Positions 30,598-41,640 of a stretch of DNA of 64,000 bases are shown one piece after another; within the stretch, counting starts at the first letter, position 1, and the number at the start of each line of letters is the position of its first letter. The notes beneath the pieces are model-generated. The model made no database searches and was not told where the DNA came from. It saw only the letters and a list, made by a program, of their open reading frames with translations. The DNA comes from Nicotiana tabacum (Eukaryota; Streptophyta; Magnoliopsida; Solanales; Solanaceae): assembly GCF_000715075.1 (NCBI RefSeq), contig NC_134087.1, forward strand, positions 154,863,436-154,927,435, in the 5' to 3' direction. The position numbers were made by a program, and so were the translations under genes.

Positions 30598-33500
30598 TGT
30601 CACACCCCGTTTTCTTATAAAAGCGGGTTTCGATGTGTAATAACTCTTTTAAAGGAGTATTGAAAGAGGAGAGTCACCATCTAACGATTTTTAAGGTACG
30701 TTAAGGTACCTATGCAAATAACTCTGTTTTAACTAGTCCGTGTCACCAAAGATCAAGTAAGGGAACAAATTACCTTAAAGAGAAGGTTTTAGGCACTCTT
30801 CGAGGTCACAGCGGTGGGTCCCAGCTGAAATTTATGATATGTGGATTATTGAGTTATAATTAAGCTAAGTGATCATAAAAGGGAAAAAAGATGTGGAAGT
30901 TGAAGGTTCTATGTAAATAAGTGTAAAGAAAACAACATAAGAATTAAATATAAATAAACGGTACAATTCTTAGAGGTTATAGGGACACAACTGCGTTAGT
31001 CTAATTTGATGACTAAGTGTGAGAAACAAGCATATAATGTGAAGGGGGGTCCTATGTTTTTTAGCCTAAAGGATCACCCCGTACAACATAAATAATACTT
31101 TGCAACTCCCTTAAGATAGGGGTTACTCATATTATTCAGTGGGTACAGACTATCATCTCCTGCTACCTAATTACTACGTTAAAATTGTTTACCTAAAGCG
31201 CTCTAATTGAAGTATAAACCGTGTCATATGCGTGCTTCCCATTCCTATGGTCCAGGAGGCTTTGGATCTACTATTTGGATGGTTCTAGACTTTATACTTA
31301 GGGTAATCAAAATAATAAAACTAGTCGCGCATTCAAATAAGTAGGACTGCACATAATAGCAAGGAGTGGCTCATGTTAGCTTCCACACATAACAATAAAG
31401 ACACGTAAACATATATCAGGTTACGCAGCAGACAGTTTCAGAATTAAGACGTATTAGAGTCGTTAAGTTCTATAGACATAGCTTCTACGTGATCCTAGTT
31501 CAAGATGTCCTACAGACAGTGCGGCTGTATCAGATTACCGAATTGGAAGATTACAAGTATTATAAACCTATAGATATGATTTCTGAGTTATTTATGCCAT
31601 GGGACAGTGAAGGCTATTAGAAAACTCAGAGTTATTCGTGTTTGATCCTATAGCCATGCTTTTAGGTGAGTAACGATATCCTACAGGATTTCTAATAGTT
31701 GGTATTTGAACTCAATTTTATCATACTTATTCCTATAGGCATGTTATCTAGGTGGCAGTGTAAGGAAACAACAAAGTAATTGATCAATTAAAGCCTTATA
31801 GACATGGTATCTAGATGAGCGAAGACATGTATTAGTGTGATCCTATAGTCATGCTATATAGTAATTATATTACAATAGAGCAAGTTAAGCAAATAACCAA
31901 CAACGTTTAAATCTTATAGGCATGATTTCTACTAGCGTATAGAAGTGAAGCACGTAAATAAGTGAAACACCCAAATTCTTATAGGCATGCTTTCTATCAG
32001 TGTACTAAAACAGAGCATGTCAAACAAGATAGCAAAAACATTTAGACCCTATAGTCATGTTTTCTACCCATTCATGCCAGAATTAGAGTACTCGACCCCC
32101 ATTTACTAATTTCCCCCATCATTTATTATTATAAGTTATTACTGACCAAAATAAAATGATCCAAGCCCAAATAGATAGTTACAAACTCCAAATAGAACAG
32201 TTGCAGGTCCAACACAAAATAGAGTAACCCAATGATGCTTTTTGAGCCCTCACCGGCCTTAATCTTCGCATACCCAACAGGCCCAACTCCCAGGCTTACA
32301 AGGATGATTAAAATGCACATGAATCCAATACCTAATCCCAACAACATATATGACCTAACAAGCTAGGCCCAAATGAATCCCTTGCTTACCTAATTGCATG
32401 CCAAACCAACCATACAAGTGAAAGACTATATACTGGGTCAATCAAACAACTCTTGAGATCCCCCACACTTAAATCTTAAGGCTATAGCTATCAGTAGCTA
32501 TAAGACAAAGGCACACATATAAGATTACATTAAGTTGGAAGGAACATAAGGCATATATGAGGGAGATTCATATTTGTATTTCCAGAAGAGTGTTTAAAGA
32601 GACAAGATTGAACAATATGAGCTAGCAAAGCACTCCAAATAGGGTTTCAAAATAAAGCATGATTTAGAACTAACCTAACAAACTTCAGATGATAGTCTAG
32701 CAGAATCATAGGCAAGAAGCAAGTAGAGTACAATCTTCACATAAAGGTTTTAACATGGGAGCCTAATAAGAATGTGGTTACAAACAGTCATAACAACATA
32801 CTAGTGGCATAGTTTCGCAAACATATCGCTTAGTTGAACACGAGACTTAACATAATGAGCATTGAACACATTAAAAACTCTAAAGAACTCGTGGAAGGTA
32901 AAAGATCATATCAACTCTAGGCTAACAAGACAGGCAGACATCAGGACTCATGCCAATTGACCATATATAAGAGAAGAAGCTAAACATTAAAAATTACTCT
33001 TGAAGTCTAAGGCAATGCTAAAGGGTACAAGATTAACAAGTTGAGGAATATAATTGTCAGAGTTACAAATAGCAGAGAAACATTATTGGCTAAATATTAA
33101 GACAGTGTTGCAATATGGAATGATCAGGGATCAATTTGCAGTGTAACAGTAGATTATACACAAAGGGTTCAGCGGAAACTCATTAAAGCAAATTCAGGGT
33201 AGGCATTAATTCCATAGGAGTTTTAGTGCAAGTGCTCAAAGTGAGACATGAGAAAGGGTTCAAATTTAGACAGTCAATGTAAGATTTAATTATACATAAA
33301 CATGGAAACCTCAAACAAGCATAACAACCTAGAATTCTTCCAAATTAATATTAAATGAACATAAACAAACTTATACAAGTTTTGATAAAAAAATTCAAAG
33401 CGAGATCCGCACAATATCATATAGGCTTAGAAAGGTCCACATAATACAGATATTCAGAAGCATGAACGCAAACACGGAAGAAACATAATTGTGAGTGATT

Positions 33501-34900
33501 GAACACTTACCAATTTGCAAATGTAATTACAAATAGAGGAGAATCACTAAGTTCCAGTAGCAAAGTAAGAACAACATCAAGAACTCCAAACCCTAGTACG
33601 TCAGAGTTCAAAGGAGCTTCGAACGAGCCTCGAGCAATGCTAGCAATAAGGAGGTAGATAGAGAAGATTTCTGAGGTCTTGACTTTCAACTGACCAAGAG
33701 CTCAAGTTTCAAAATAGTATAGAACGAGTGAGAAGAGAATAATGGTGATTAAGGTCTGTCTAGGGGAAATGGGGAAGAGGGTTTTATGGTAGCAAAATTA
33801 AACATACAAAGAAGTAAACGCAGTCAATCAAACACTAATAAGGAAATAAAATCATGCAAAATCGATTTAGAACCAATTTAGGAGAAAAATCGGGAAAACC
33901 CTAGTTCAAGACGAGAACAAAAATTGTCAAAGATCTCACTGAATCGGACCTATATAGCCTAGAAGTTAATGTATCAAGTCAAGAACATGGAGATAATACA
34001 GAATCAGAGTTGAATGAACACCCATTGATTTAGCTTCCATAAATAACTGAATACCAAACAATGTTTAGGAGATGGTAAGAATCTCTATGTGTGCAAATAT
34101 GGAAAGGAAACATGGAAGATTTCCTTGTGATATCGGATTGGGACTGAGATTTGAGTGGGCCGGCTCGGGTTTCTTTTAGAGAACAGAGAAGAAGAGAATA
34201 TTAGGGCGGCAGTCTCAGGGAAATGGGTAGGGTTGCGACTGTGGTTAATGTATAAGTGTTGGGTGAGGGAGGGACTATGATCTTGAGAGATCAACGGCCA
34301 GAATGAAACGATGAGTGGGGCAGGTTGTTTAGTGGGTTGTGATTAGGTCGTGATCGTTTGGTTTGGGATAAGGGGATTGGGCCCAGATGTTAGGCATTTA
34401 GGCCATCAAAATAGTCCGAAAATTGGCCTATTTTGGGCTAGCTCTTGAAACACCAGAAATTAATAAAATAATAAAATTATTAAAATGTCTATTAAATAGT
34501 AAAAATATTATTTATATTGTAAAAATACTTAAAATCATAACTTAATATTATAAAAATATTATTTTGTCATAAATAAAATAATAAATGTAATTATTTATAG
34601 AATATAGGCTAATATTGTAACTAGTGTAGAAAAAATAAAAATGCAAATGGAATTATGTAAAAAATGATATAAAATATTATAAAATGCATGTGGGTATAAA
34701 ATAATAAATTTGGATGATTGAGTCGCCTTATAAAATTTGAAGAGATAATTAACAAATTAAATGCAAGAAAACCAATTCTAAAGCCTCAAATATTATGGAA
34801 AATACTTATATAACCCCTATAAATTGGGTAATAGTAAAAAAATATTTTAAAAGTATATAAAATATTTTATAAAATATGAGGGCAAAATTGGGTATCAACA
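30598..34900 (-). mobile_element. 5' LTR of element D
   Basis: The minus strand starts TGTTGATACCC at 34900 and ends GGGTGTGACA at 30598. Both ends resemble the C LTR, and the PBS-adjacent 250 bases match 4442-4700 in outline (TTAGGCAC, GGTGGGTCCC). A PBS-core copy with one change (TGGTGACTCT, minus) is at 30670-30679. No gene lies inside; minus-strand frames at 32129 and 33507 show no domain. Confidence 0.78.
31465..32070 (-). repeat. Dispersed CTATAGGCATG motif cluster in D LTR
   Basis: Nine copies of a motif close to CCTATAGGCATGATTTCTA recur between 31465 and 32070, the same motif and relative place as in the C LTR. Spacers differ between the two LTRs, so the motif is kept better than its surroundings. 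Confidence 0.7.
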
Positions 34901-36220
34901 ATGTCCACAGAGGCCCGATGGTGCTATATGCACATATATATGGTATATGTATCTTGATGGGGTTATATACGCGTATACGGTATATTTATGTATATCATAG
35001 CCCACAATGGCAATCTACAGTTACAGGTTGATCCTCCTCGACTCTCTTTACATTGATGTCCTTACTTATGTTCTTATCATGTCTTACATACTTGGCATAT
35101 TTTTTCGCACTGACGTCCCTGTTTTTAGGGGAGATGCATTTCATGCCTACAGGTCCTGATAGATAGCCTGGCAAACCTCCATTGTAGACGTGTCGAGTAG
35201 CAGCTTGATTAGTAAGCTCAATTTAATCCATAGTTACCAGGTCCAGAGTTTTGGGTATATATAGACATGATAGGTAGGCCAAGGCCCTGTCTCGACCAGA
35301 GTACATTTATTTTCTCTTTAGAGTCTTGCAGACGTGTCATGTATTTTCAAAATGTCAACATAGTGAACTTGTCAGCCTATGGTACTATTTCTTGTATTGC
35401 AGATTGGCATTGTCGGCCAAGGTTGTTATATATGTTTAGATTAAAATGAGCTACAGTTGGTACGCTCGCGGTTGAGTAAGGTACCGGGAGCCGGCCATGC
35501 CTCCCCTGGTTTAGGCTTGATAAACTTAGTATCAGAGCAGGTTTGTCTTAGGGAGTCTACAAGTCATTTCTAGTAGAGTATTGTTTATGAGTGTGTTGTG
35601 CCACACTTATTATCATGAGTCTAGGGGATATTTGGATTGACATATTTCAATCTTATTCTAGATCGTGCAATAGAACTGAGCTGTAAGACTTCAACAACAG
35701 ATCTCTATTTGTTTTGTAATACATCGTTGCCTATGACTAGAAAGAAGACAGTTAGTAAGGGATTGGATGTGGATGCGGGAGAGCTGAGTTACACGAACTT
35801 GATTTTTACTTGTACTTATGATGAGTAAATGTGTGGTTCATATCAGATCATGCTTAGAAGGTAGAGTACGAGTTCCAGAAAGTAAAAGATATACGGTAAA
35901 TGAGGTATGAGGTACCCAAGTAGAGTAGATCATAATGTAGTTGGAGTTCAGACAAGGGGAAACAAGTATTATGATTCTGTTTTCAGCAGTGATAAAGATA
36001 TAGTTACCAGTACCCACGAAACTTACGACTTATAGGCACCAACAGATGTAGCCTTGGAAAATAAAGGAAATTCCAGGGTCTAATAAGGGTTAGAGTAATC
36101 CTAGTTGACTTTGTCTAACAATGTTTGTAACTATTTGGCAACTATGGGTAACACTAGTGCCCTAAAAATATCAGCCATGTCTATGTAATTTTGCTTTTAT
36201 ATATATATAATATTCGTATG
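34901..36220 (+). mobile_element. Fragment E: LTR end, PBS and leader of a gypsy element
   Basis: 35240-35526 resembles the promoter-distal part of Solanaceae gypsy LTRs known to me (GGTACGCTCGCGGTTGAGTA, then GGTACCGGGAGCCGGCC). TAGTATCAGAGC at 35527-35538 is a tRNA-Met-type PBS with one change. The following AGGAGTC-like leader (GGGAGTCTACAAG) also fits. 36000-36220 is degraded interior. Element A interrupts it at 36225; the remainder is 57267-57572. No gag is recognisable. Confidence 0.55.
35527..35538 (+). other. tRNA-Met-type primer binding site
   Basis: TAGTATCAGAGC differs from the common TGGTATCAGAGC at one base. Confidence 0.65.
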
Positions 36221-36955
36221 TTATGTGTGAGCACGTGATTTTTGCCTCACGAAAACTACTCCCAAATAAATCAAAAATAAAACTAATTTCTTTTAGTGTG
36301 CAATTTTAGAATTTGTGTTGCGTTTATTAATTGTTTGTGTTTTGTCCGTAAAATATTTGCTTTGTTATAATTAAACAAAATTAAAATAAAAATACATGCT
36401 TCATGTATATCTAGGATTTAAGTATGCATTTAATTAAGTTAATTTAAATAAAATCACAAAAATATGCATTTGTTCTATTTTTTTTAATGTTCCACTGTGT
36501 GATTAATGTTGTCTATGTGTTAATAGTTGTTAAAAAGGTAATTAATATCTTTGTAAGGGTAATTTTGTTTTTATAATTTTAATTAAGATTTTATTAATTA
36601 ATAATGAAATTAGAAAGTAAAAAAAAAATACAAGTTGTACAAAATCGGACCTGGATTAAAATCCAGGCCCAAAACATTTTAAACCCCCCCACAGCCCAAT
36701 ACCAACAACCCCATGTCCGGTCCAAATCAAACAAACCGAAACGACGACGTTTCATCACCCTTCATCAAGGGCCGTTGGATTCAATTCATCCAATGGCTGA
36801 GATCTCATCACCCTAACCCGTGATCATTACCCGACCCACTGCCCCGGTTCAACCCGTCCCGCAACTTAAACCAAACGACATCGTTTGGTTAAGTGAATAG
36901 ATCCTAGCCATCCATTCTACTTGATCCAACGGACGATACCAATCCACCCCACCCC

Positions 36956-36963
36956 TATATAAA
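36956..36963 (+). promoter_or_regulatory. Candidate TATA box 1, element A LTR
   Basis: CCCCTATATAAATCCC, a strong plant-like TATA box, kept in the 3' LTR near 53419. It lies 730 bases from the LTR start. Confidence 0.55.
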
Positions 36964-38513
36964 TCCCAAGCCTTACCCCAGCCCCTAATTGAACACCCCT
37001 CCCCCCATCCTACACTGTTCATCATCGTCCCCCAAACCCCCACTCCTAACCCTAGCCTCCCTAGGATTCCACCTCCTGAAACCCGGCGGCATCAACGCCG
37101 CCGGTCACCATCTTGACACCCCAGAACCCCCTGAACATCCCCTACACGAATCCGACCTTAGTTTCCTTCGAATCAGGCCCCAACTCTTCGAATCTTAAAT
37201 CGAAGGTTGGCCTGAAAACCTGATCTTCTCCGATGGCTTCCAAAATAACACCACAATTTCCCCTGACAACCCTTGTTGTGGATCTGGTGTTGGTTTGGTT
37301 CGAATCGCCTCAGAACTCTTTGAATCTTCTTTTGAAGGTTCGAATCAAATCTGAACTCACTCAGATTCTTTCCAAATTAACACCAAACGACCCCTAGGCC
37401 TCCCTCACCCTTGTGTCATGTTTGGTTCCCTTCGAATCTAACCAGAAATGGTTGTTTCCCAAATCGAACCTTCAGAAACCCTAAATTTTCCAAGAGTGGA
37501 ATCTTTTTCACTTCAGACAAATATTGAGGTTTAATCGACCTTAGTAAAAGTATTTTCAGTAGAAAATACTTCGACTAAGGTCTGTTTGATTTCAAACAAA
37601 GTCCAAATCCAAGTTGAGTTCGAGTCGGAATAAAATTGAAGATTCAAAGGTATTTTTTCTATTTATTTTGTGTATTATACGTGTATTTTTGTGTTTGTTT
37701 TAGTCTGTGTAACTTTCCCATCTTTTATTGTCATACTGTCTCCTACCCGTCTATTTGATTTGAAATGAGAATTGTTTCTGTTGGTTGTGCTTAGTTACAA
37801 TGTGTGTAATCGACTCGATTAAGTTCGTCGATTAGTTGTATTGTGAATCTTGTTTATGAAAATGTTGACTGAAGCAACCTGTTTCGGATGGATTATTTTG
37901 TTGTAATCAATTGTTTCTTATTTGATTAATACTCGTTAATTAAGTCATCTTTGTTTATAGTTCAATAAAATCCATCAAATGAATGTTGTGTACATATTAT
38001 TTTCTGAACAGGACATTGTCAGTATATTGACAATGCTCTTGTGTGTGGTTGCTTTTAGTCCAATGCAATTGAATTATTAGGCTAAATTCAGTATAATAGT
38101 ATTGTAATGTTTGAATTCAAGTTCACAAATGTTGGTTAGATACCATTGTGTTAGGAGTTACATTTTTAGTCAGGATACAGTCCAAACTTTAGGATTGGTT
38201 ATAGCTGCTTAAACAGATTTTAAAATCTGTATTGTGAAATTCTGAATTTGAGACAGTAATAACAGTAATATTAAGGGATTTTCAGGAGATAGTTGAGGAA
38301 TGAAACAGTATGGTAATGTAATAATAATAGTGTGCTTATAATGGTATGTTAGTGGCTATAGTTTAAGATACTAATGGAAAACAAGGGATAATGGGGCTGC
38401 TAAAAATCATGTTAGGATCACATAAAGTATTAAAAAGTAGTTTTTAATGGAAACTTTCTAATTTTTAAAGGGATAAAGGGTCCAGTCACCATGACAAAGG
38501 TGCAACCAGCCCT

Positions 38514-38521
38514 GTATAAAT
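38514..38521 (+). promoter_or_regulatory. Candidate TATA box 2, element A LTR
   Basis: CCTGTATAAATACAGG is both TATA-like and an inverted repeat. It is followed 30-150 bases on by purine-rich GAGAGAG text of the sort seen in plant 5' leaders. Kept in the 3' LTR near 54978. Confidence 0.5.
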
Positions 38522-39860
38522 ACAGGAGCTGGACAGACCTTAAGAGGGAGTTTGGAAGAGGAAAAAGAGAGAGTTTTTCAGAGAATAGGGGCAGTTTTCA
38601 GAAGAAGAGAGTTTGAGAGATAGAGCTTAAGGCAGATTTTAGGAGATTGAAAGAGGAAAATCAAGCAGAAACAGAAATTTGAAAAGGAAGATATAAAGAA
38701 AGGAAAACAGAGACACTAAAACAGAATTCTACATCGGAAATTAGTATTGAAGCTGATTCTGTGTTCTTGAAATTGAAAGTTTTCAGTATGCTTTGTTCTA
38801 AACATCAAAAATCAGAAATATTACTCTTGGTATTGAATCTGTCCGGATTTGTTCGATCTCATTCTTCAGTTAAAAATCTGAAGTTTCTTAAAAGTACTTT
38901 TACTGTGCATCTGGGCTCTTCGAATCCTATTCTTGTTCAGATTTGCTGTGTTATCGGTATATTCTACTGATTTTGTTACTGCTGAAACTTACTTCTTCTA
39001 CCTCCATTTCCAGGTACATATCTTCTTAAATTCTATGTTGGAAAGAGATTCGGCATGATAAATCAATGAACTTTGAATTGCAGTTCTATTTTTCCATTTA
39101 TCTAAGTTTGTTATTTTAAATTTCAGTTTTGTTTCATGTTATTTCATATAGAGGTATGCTGGACATGTTAATTATATCATTTTATTTTGAAATTCATATA
39201 AGTATTGTAATAATTTTATCTATTCCAGAATTTCATTAAGGTATAATTATGGTTGAATGGTTAAGATAGGGAATATGGCATGAGGTTGGTTATTAATTAA
39301 GTCTTACGACATTGTTAGACAGGTATAAAGTAGTCCGGGAATATAAAGAAATGAGTGGTTAGTGTATTTCGATTGTTTGGTTGTGGATTAAGGCTAGATG
39401 ATGATTGATTGTACTTAATTCATATATGGCATAATAATGATTATGGTTAACACCAATATTTGGAAGTTGCATTATTATCCTCCATTATGTTTGCAAACGT
39501 CAAAACAGGGTGAATAAGGTTGTAGGCAATATTACTTTATTAAGTCAATTAGGTAGATTTGTTCTCTTTCTCAAAATAACAAATGGCCTAGGAGGTTATA
39601 ATGTGAAAGTTAGTAACAAGGGTTGATTATATATACATTTACGTTTAACCATAAGCAGAATCAATTATAATAATTTCGCCTATTCGATTAAAAACGAATA
39701 TATGAGAATAAGTTGAGATGTACATGTACAGATTGCAACATTTTAAATCAATGGTAAGCAAAAAATAGAAATTGCATTAAGTAAATAATGAAATTTCTTG
39801 GAAAATATTTCTTTCCTTTATGAATCATTCATTTTCAGTTTCATATGCCATTTATTCTTT

Positions 39861-39863
<3 letters not shown>

Positions 39864-39945
<82 letters not shown>
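39864..39945. repeat. TA microsatellite, expanded in 5' LTR
   Basis: About 41 TA units here against about 10 in the 3' LTR (56342-56361). The LTRs were identical at insertion, so the length changed afterwards. Confidence 0.95.
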
Positions 39946-39948
<3 letters not shown>

Positions 39949-40180
39949 ATATTTGTTTTAAAGATAGTATTAATCATATTTTTATTATGTCCTTTGAATT
40001 TGAATAGTTAGAATGAATATAATTTATATTCGGAAATTATAATCAATGGGAAACATTTAATAAATTGTGAATTCTTTTTCAAGAATTAAGAGTATTTTAA
40101 ATGAAGATTTCTCATAATATAATAAATAATTTGTGGAAAAATCCCCCAATATCATTATAAATATTTTGCACAATTAGGGA

Positions 40181-40460
40181 TACGTTCGCGTACCCTGATT
40201 ATTATTTTTAAAAGCAAAAATTCGGATTATGCGTACGCGCAATTTCGAGCAAATATTTAATAAAAGGATTTTTCCAAAGGCGTTAAATCAATTTCATAAA
40301 AATCCGAGATGTACAGTTCACTATTCAAGAATAACAAATATTCTTGATTCGACACAATTCCGAAAAAATGATTGTTTAATAAATATATTACCAAAAGCTA
40401 TCGTGTACACGTACGCGTGACACAATTCCGCATTTTTAAAATTTATAACATGAATATATG
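40181..40460 (+). repeat. CG-rich boxes in LTR U5 side
   Basis: Four boxes: TACGTTCGCGTA (40181), TGCGTACGCGCA (40230), ACACGTACGCGTGA (40408) and GTACGCGTAA (40460). Element B has four in the same order (11905-12085). A fifth lies after the PBS in both (41082, 12690). Several are near-palindromic. Role unknown. Confidence 0.7.
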
Positions 40461-40848
40461 TACGCGTAATTCGATTCAAAGAAGGGTTCTCAATCACAAT
40501 AAGTATAAGCGGTAGTAAAATCAAATAACATCAACATATTTAAAATCAAGATAATTAAGCCAATAATAAAAACTGTTAGGCGACCGTGCTAGAACCACGG
40601 AATTCGGAAATGCCTAACACCTTCTTCTGGATTAACAGAATTCCTTACTCAGGATTTCTGGTTCGCAGAATAATAAACAGAATCATATTCTCCTCGATCC
40701 AGGGATTGAAATTGGTGACTTGGGACGCCTTAAAATTCCCAGGTGGCGACTCTTAAATAATTAAATAAATCCCGTTTCGACTGTCCTTCGATTGGAGAAA
40801 ACTCCCCACGCGCCCGGCGGGCGCGGTAAAAAGGAGGTGCGACAGCTC

Positions 40849-40866
40849 TGGCGACTCTGCTGGGGA
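40849..40866 (+). other. Primer binding site, tRNA-Arg
   Basis: TGGCGACTCTGCTGGGGA, four bases after the LTR, complements tRNA-Arg(ACG) with one mismatch. Confidence 0.9.
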
Positions 40867-41640
40867 ATTGGTCAAACTGTAACCCAGAACCATTGGTTCA
40901 GGGTTTAAAGAATTCGAGCTTAAAATATCTGTGTTAATTGGTTTTATTTACTATGAGATTTTCAACTGTTTATATGCTAATATGCTAAATGTTGTTGTTT
41001 ACCGCTTTAATATTATTTGAATTGTGAATATATACAACTGCTACGAAACCCCCTTCTTTCTGAGTCTTCTGAATTTATGGTGTACACGTGCGCGTGACCC
41101 ACCTTTCTGTTAGAGTCATACCAAATAAGACGGAGTTGGGACAAGTAACTAGGCCGGACAGACTTTCGTGCTCCCGGTACGTTGCCCCCGCTTCGGCTCA
41201 AACTGTCCGTTTGGGTAAGCCAGGTTTAGAACAATCAACCTAAGGTTTTACACTTAGAATAACTCAGCCATGTACCAGATCCCTAGTAGGAACGAATATT
41301 TGCATCATATGCATTTGGCCTTGGAGACTCAACACAGGGGTTGGGTCTGTCTAGGACAGGTGAACCCAAAATTAAAAGACCATCATGATGCATCCTATTT
41401 GTTACTTGTGCATTCATTTGCCTCGAACATGCTTGTTGACCAGCTTAAATAAAATCATGGTAAGAAGAAAGGAATAAAATGGGTTGTTTTAAAAATTTCG
41501 AAAAAATATAGTTTTAAATTTTGAAATAAAGGTATTTAATAAATAAAAAATAATATAAAAAAAAATCGAAAATGATTTTTTTTAGTATAAATTTTCAAAA
41601 ATGAATTTTGACTTTATCAAAATTAAATTTCAGATACAAA
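40867..41640 (+). other. Element A leader, before ORF1
   Basis: Noncoding; aligned with the leader of B for about 580 bases. It holds the covarying hairpin (41197-41215) and AT-rich text ending TTAAATTTCAG just before the ORF1 start, which looks like a 3' splice acceptor. A leader intron is plausible but no donor was fixed. Confidence 0.6.
41197..41215 (+). other. Leader hairpin, covarying with element B
   Basis: CTCAAAC and GTTTGGG pair (one G-T) around TGTCC. Its partner at 12808-12826 has different but paired bases. It lies about 350 bases after the PBS, a usual place for packaging signals in retroelements. Confidence 0.6.

Larger units (their letters stand above)
911..34900 (-). mobile_element. 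Element D: outer decayed Tat/Ogre element
   Basis: Parts in minus-strand order are: 5' LTR 34900-30598, decayed tRNA-Arg PBS 30594-30575, ORF1 29780-28183, probable solo LTR 28074-27347, gag N-terminus 27160-26582, inserted element C, rest of gag 4436-2929, protease 2928-1626, linker, and the RT start ending at 911. The rest of pol and the 3' LTR are missing. gag continues in the right order across element C, which supports nesting rather than chance adjacency. Frameshifts and stops throughout make it inactive. Confidence 0.75.
36226..40844 (+). mobile_element. 5' LTR of element A
   Basis: 4619 bases. Contains two candidate TATA boxes, a long TA microsatellite, four CG-rich boxes and a PBS-core copy TGGCGACTCT at 40744-40753. 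Frames such as 36989-37198 and 38761-38970 recur in the 3' LTR but show no known domain and are not called genes. Confidence 0.95.

Noticed and set aside
36989..37198. 69-codon frame kept in both A LTRs (also 53452-53661), with a neighbour at 38761/55224
   Set aside because: LTR identity comes from recent insertion, not selection; no known domain and no longer homologue recognised.
39798..40011. Frames with long IYIYIY runs, also at 8248-8472
   Set aside because: Translations of TA microsatellites.
12478..40866. tRNA gene fragments
   Set aside because: Matches are only the 18-base complement of the tRNA 3' end at PBS positions; no cloverleaf.
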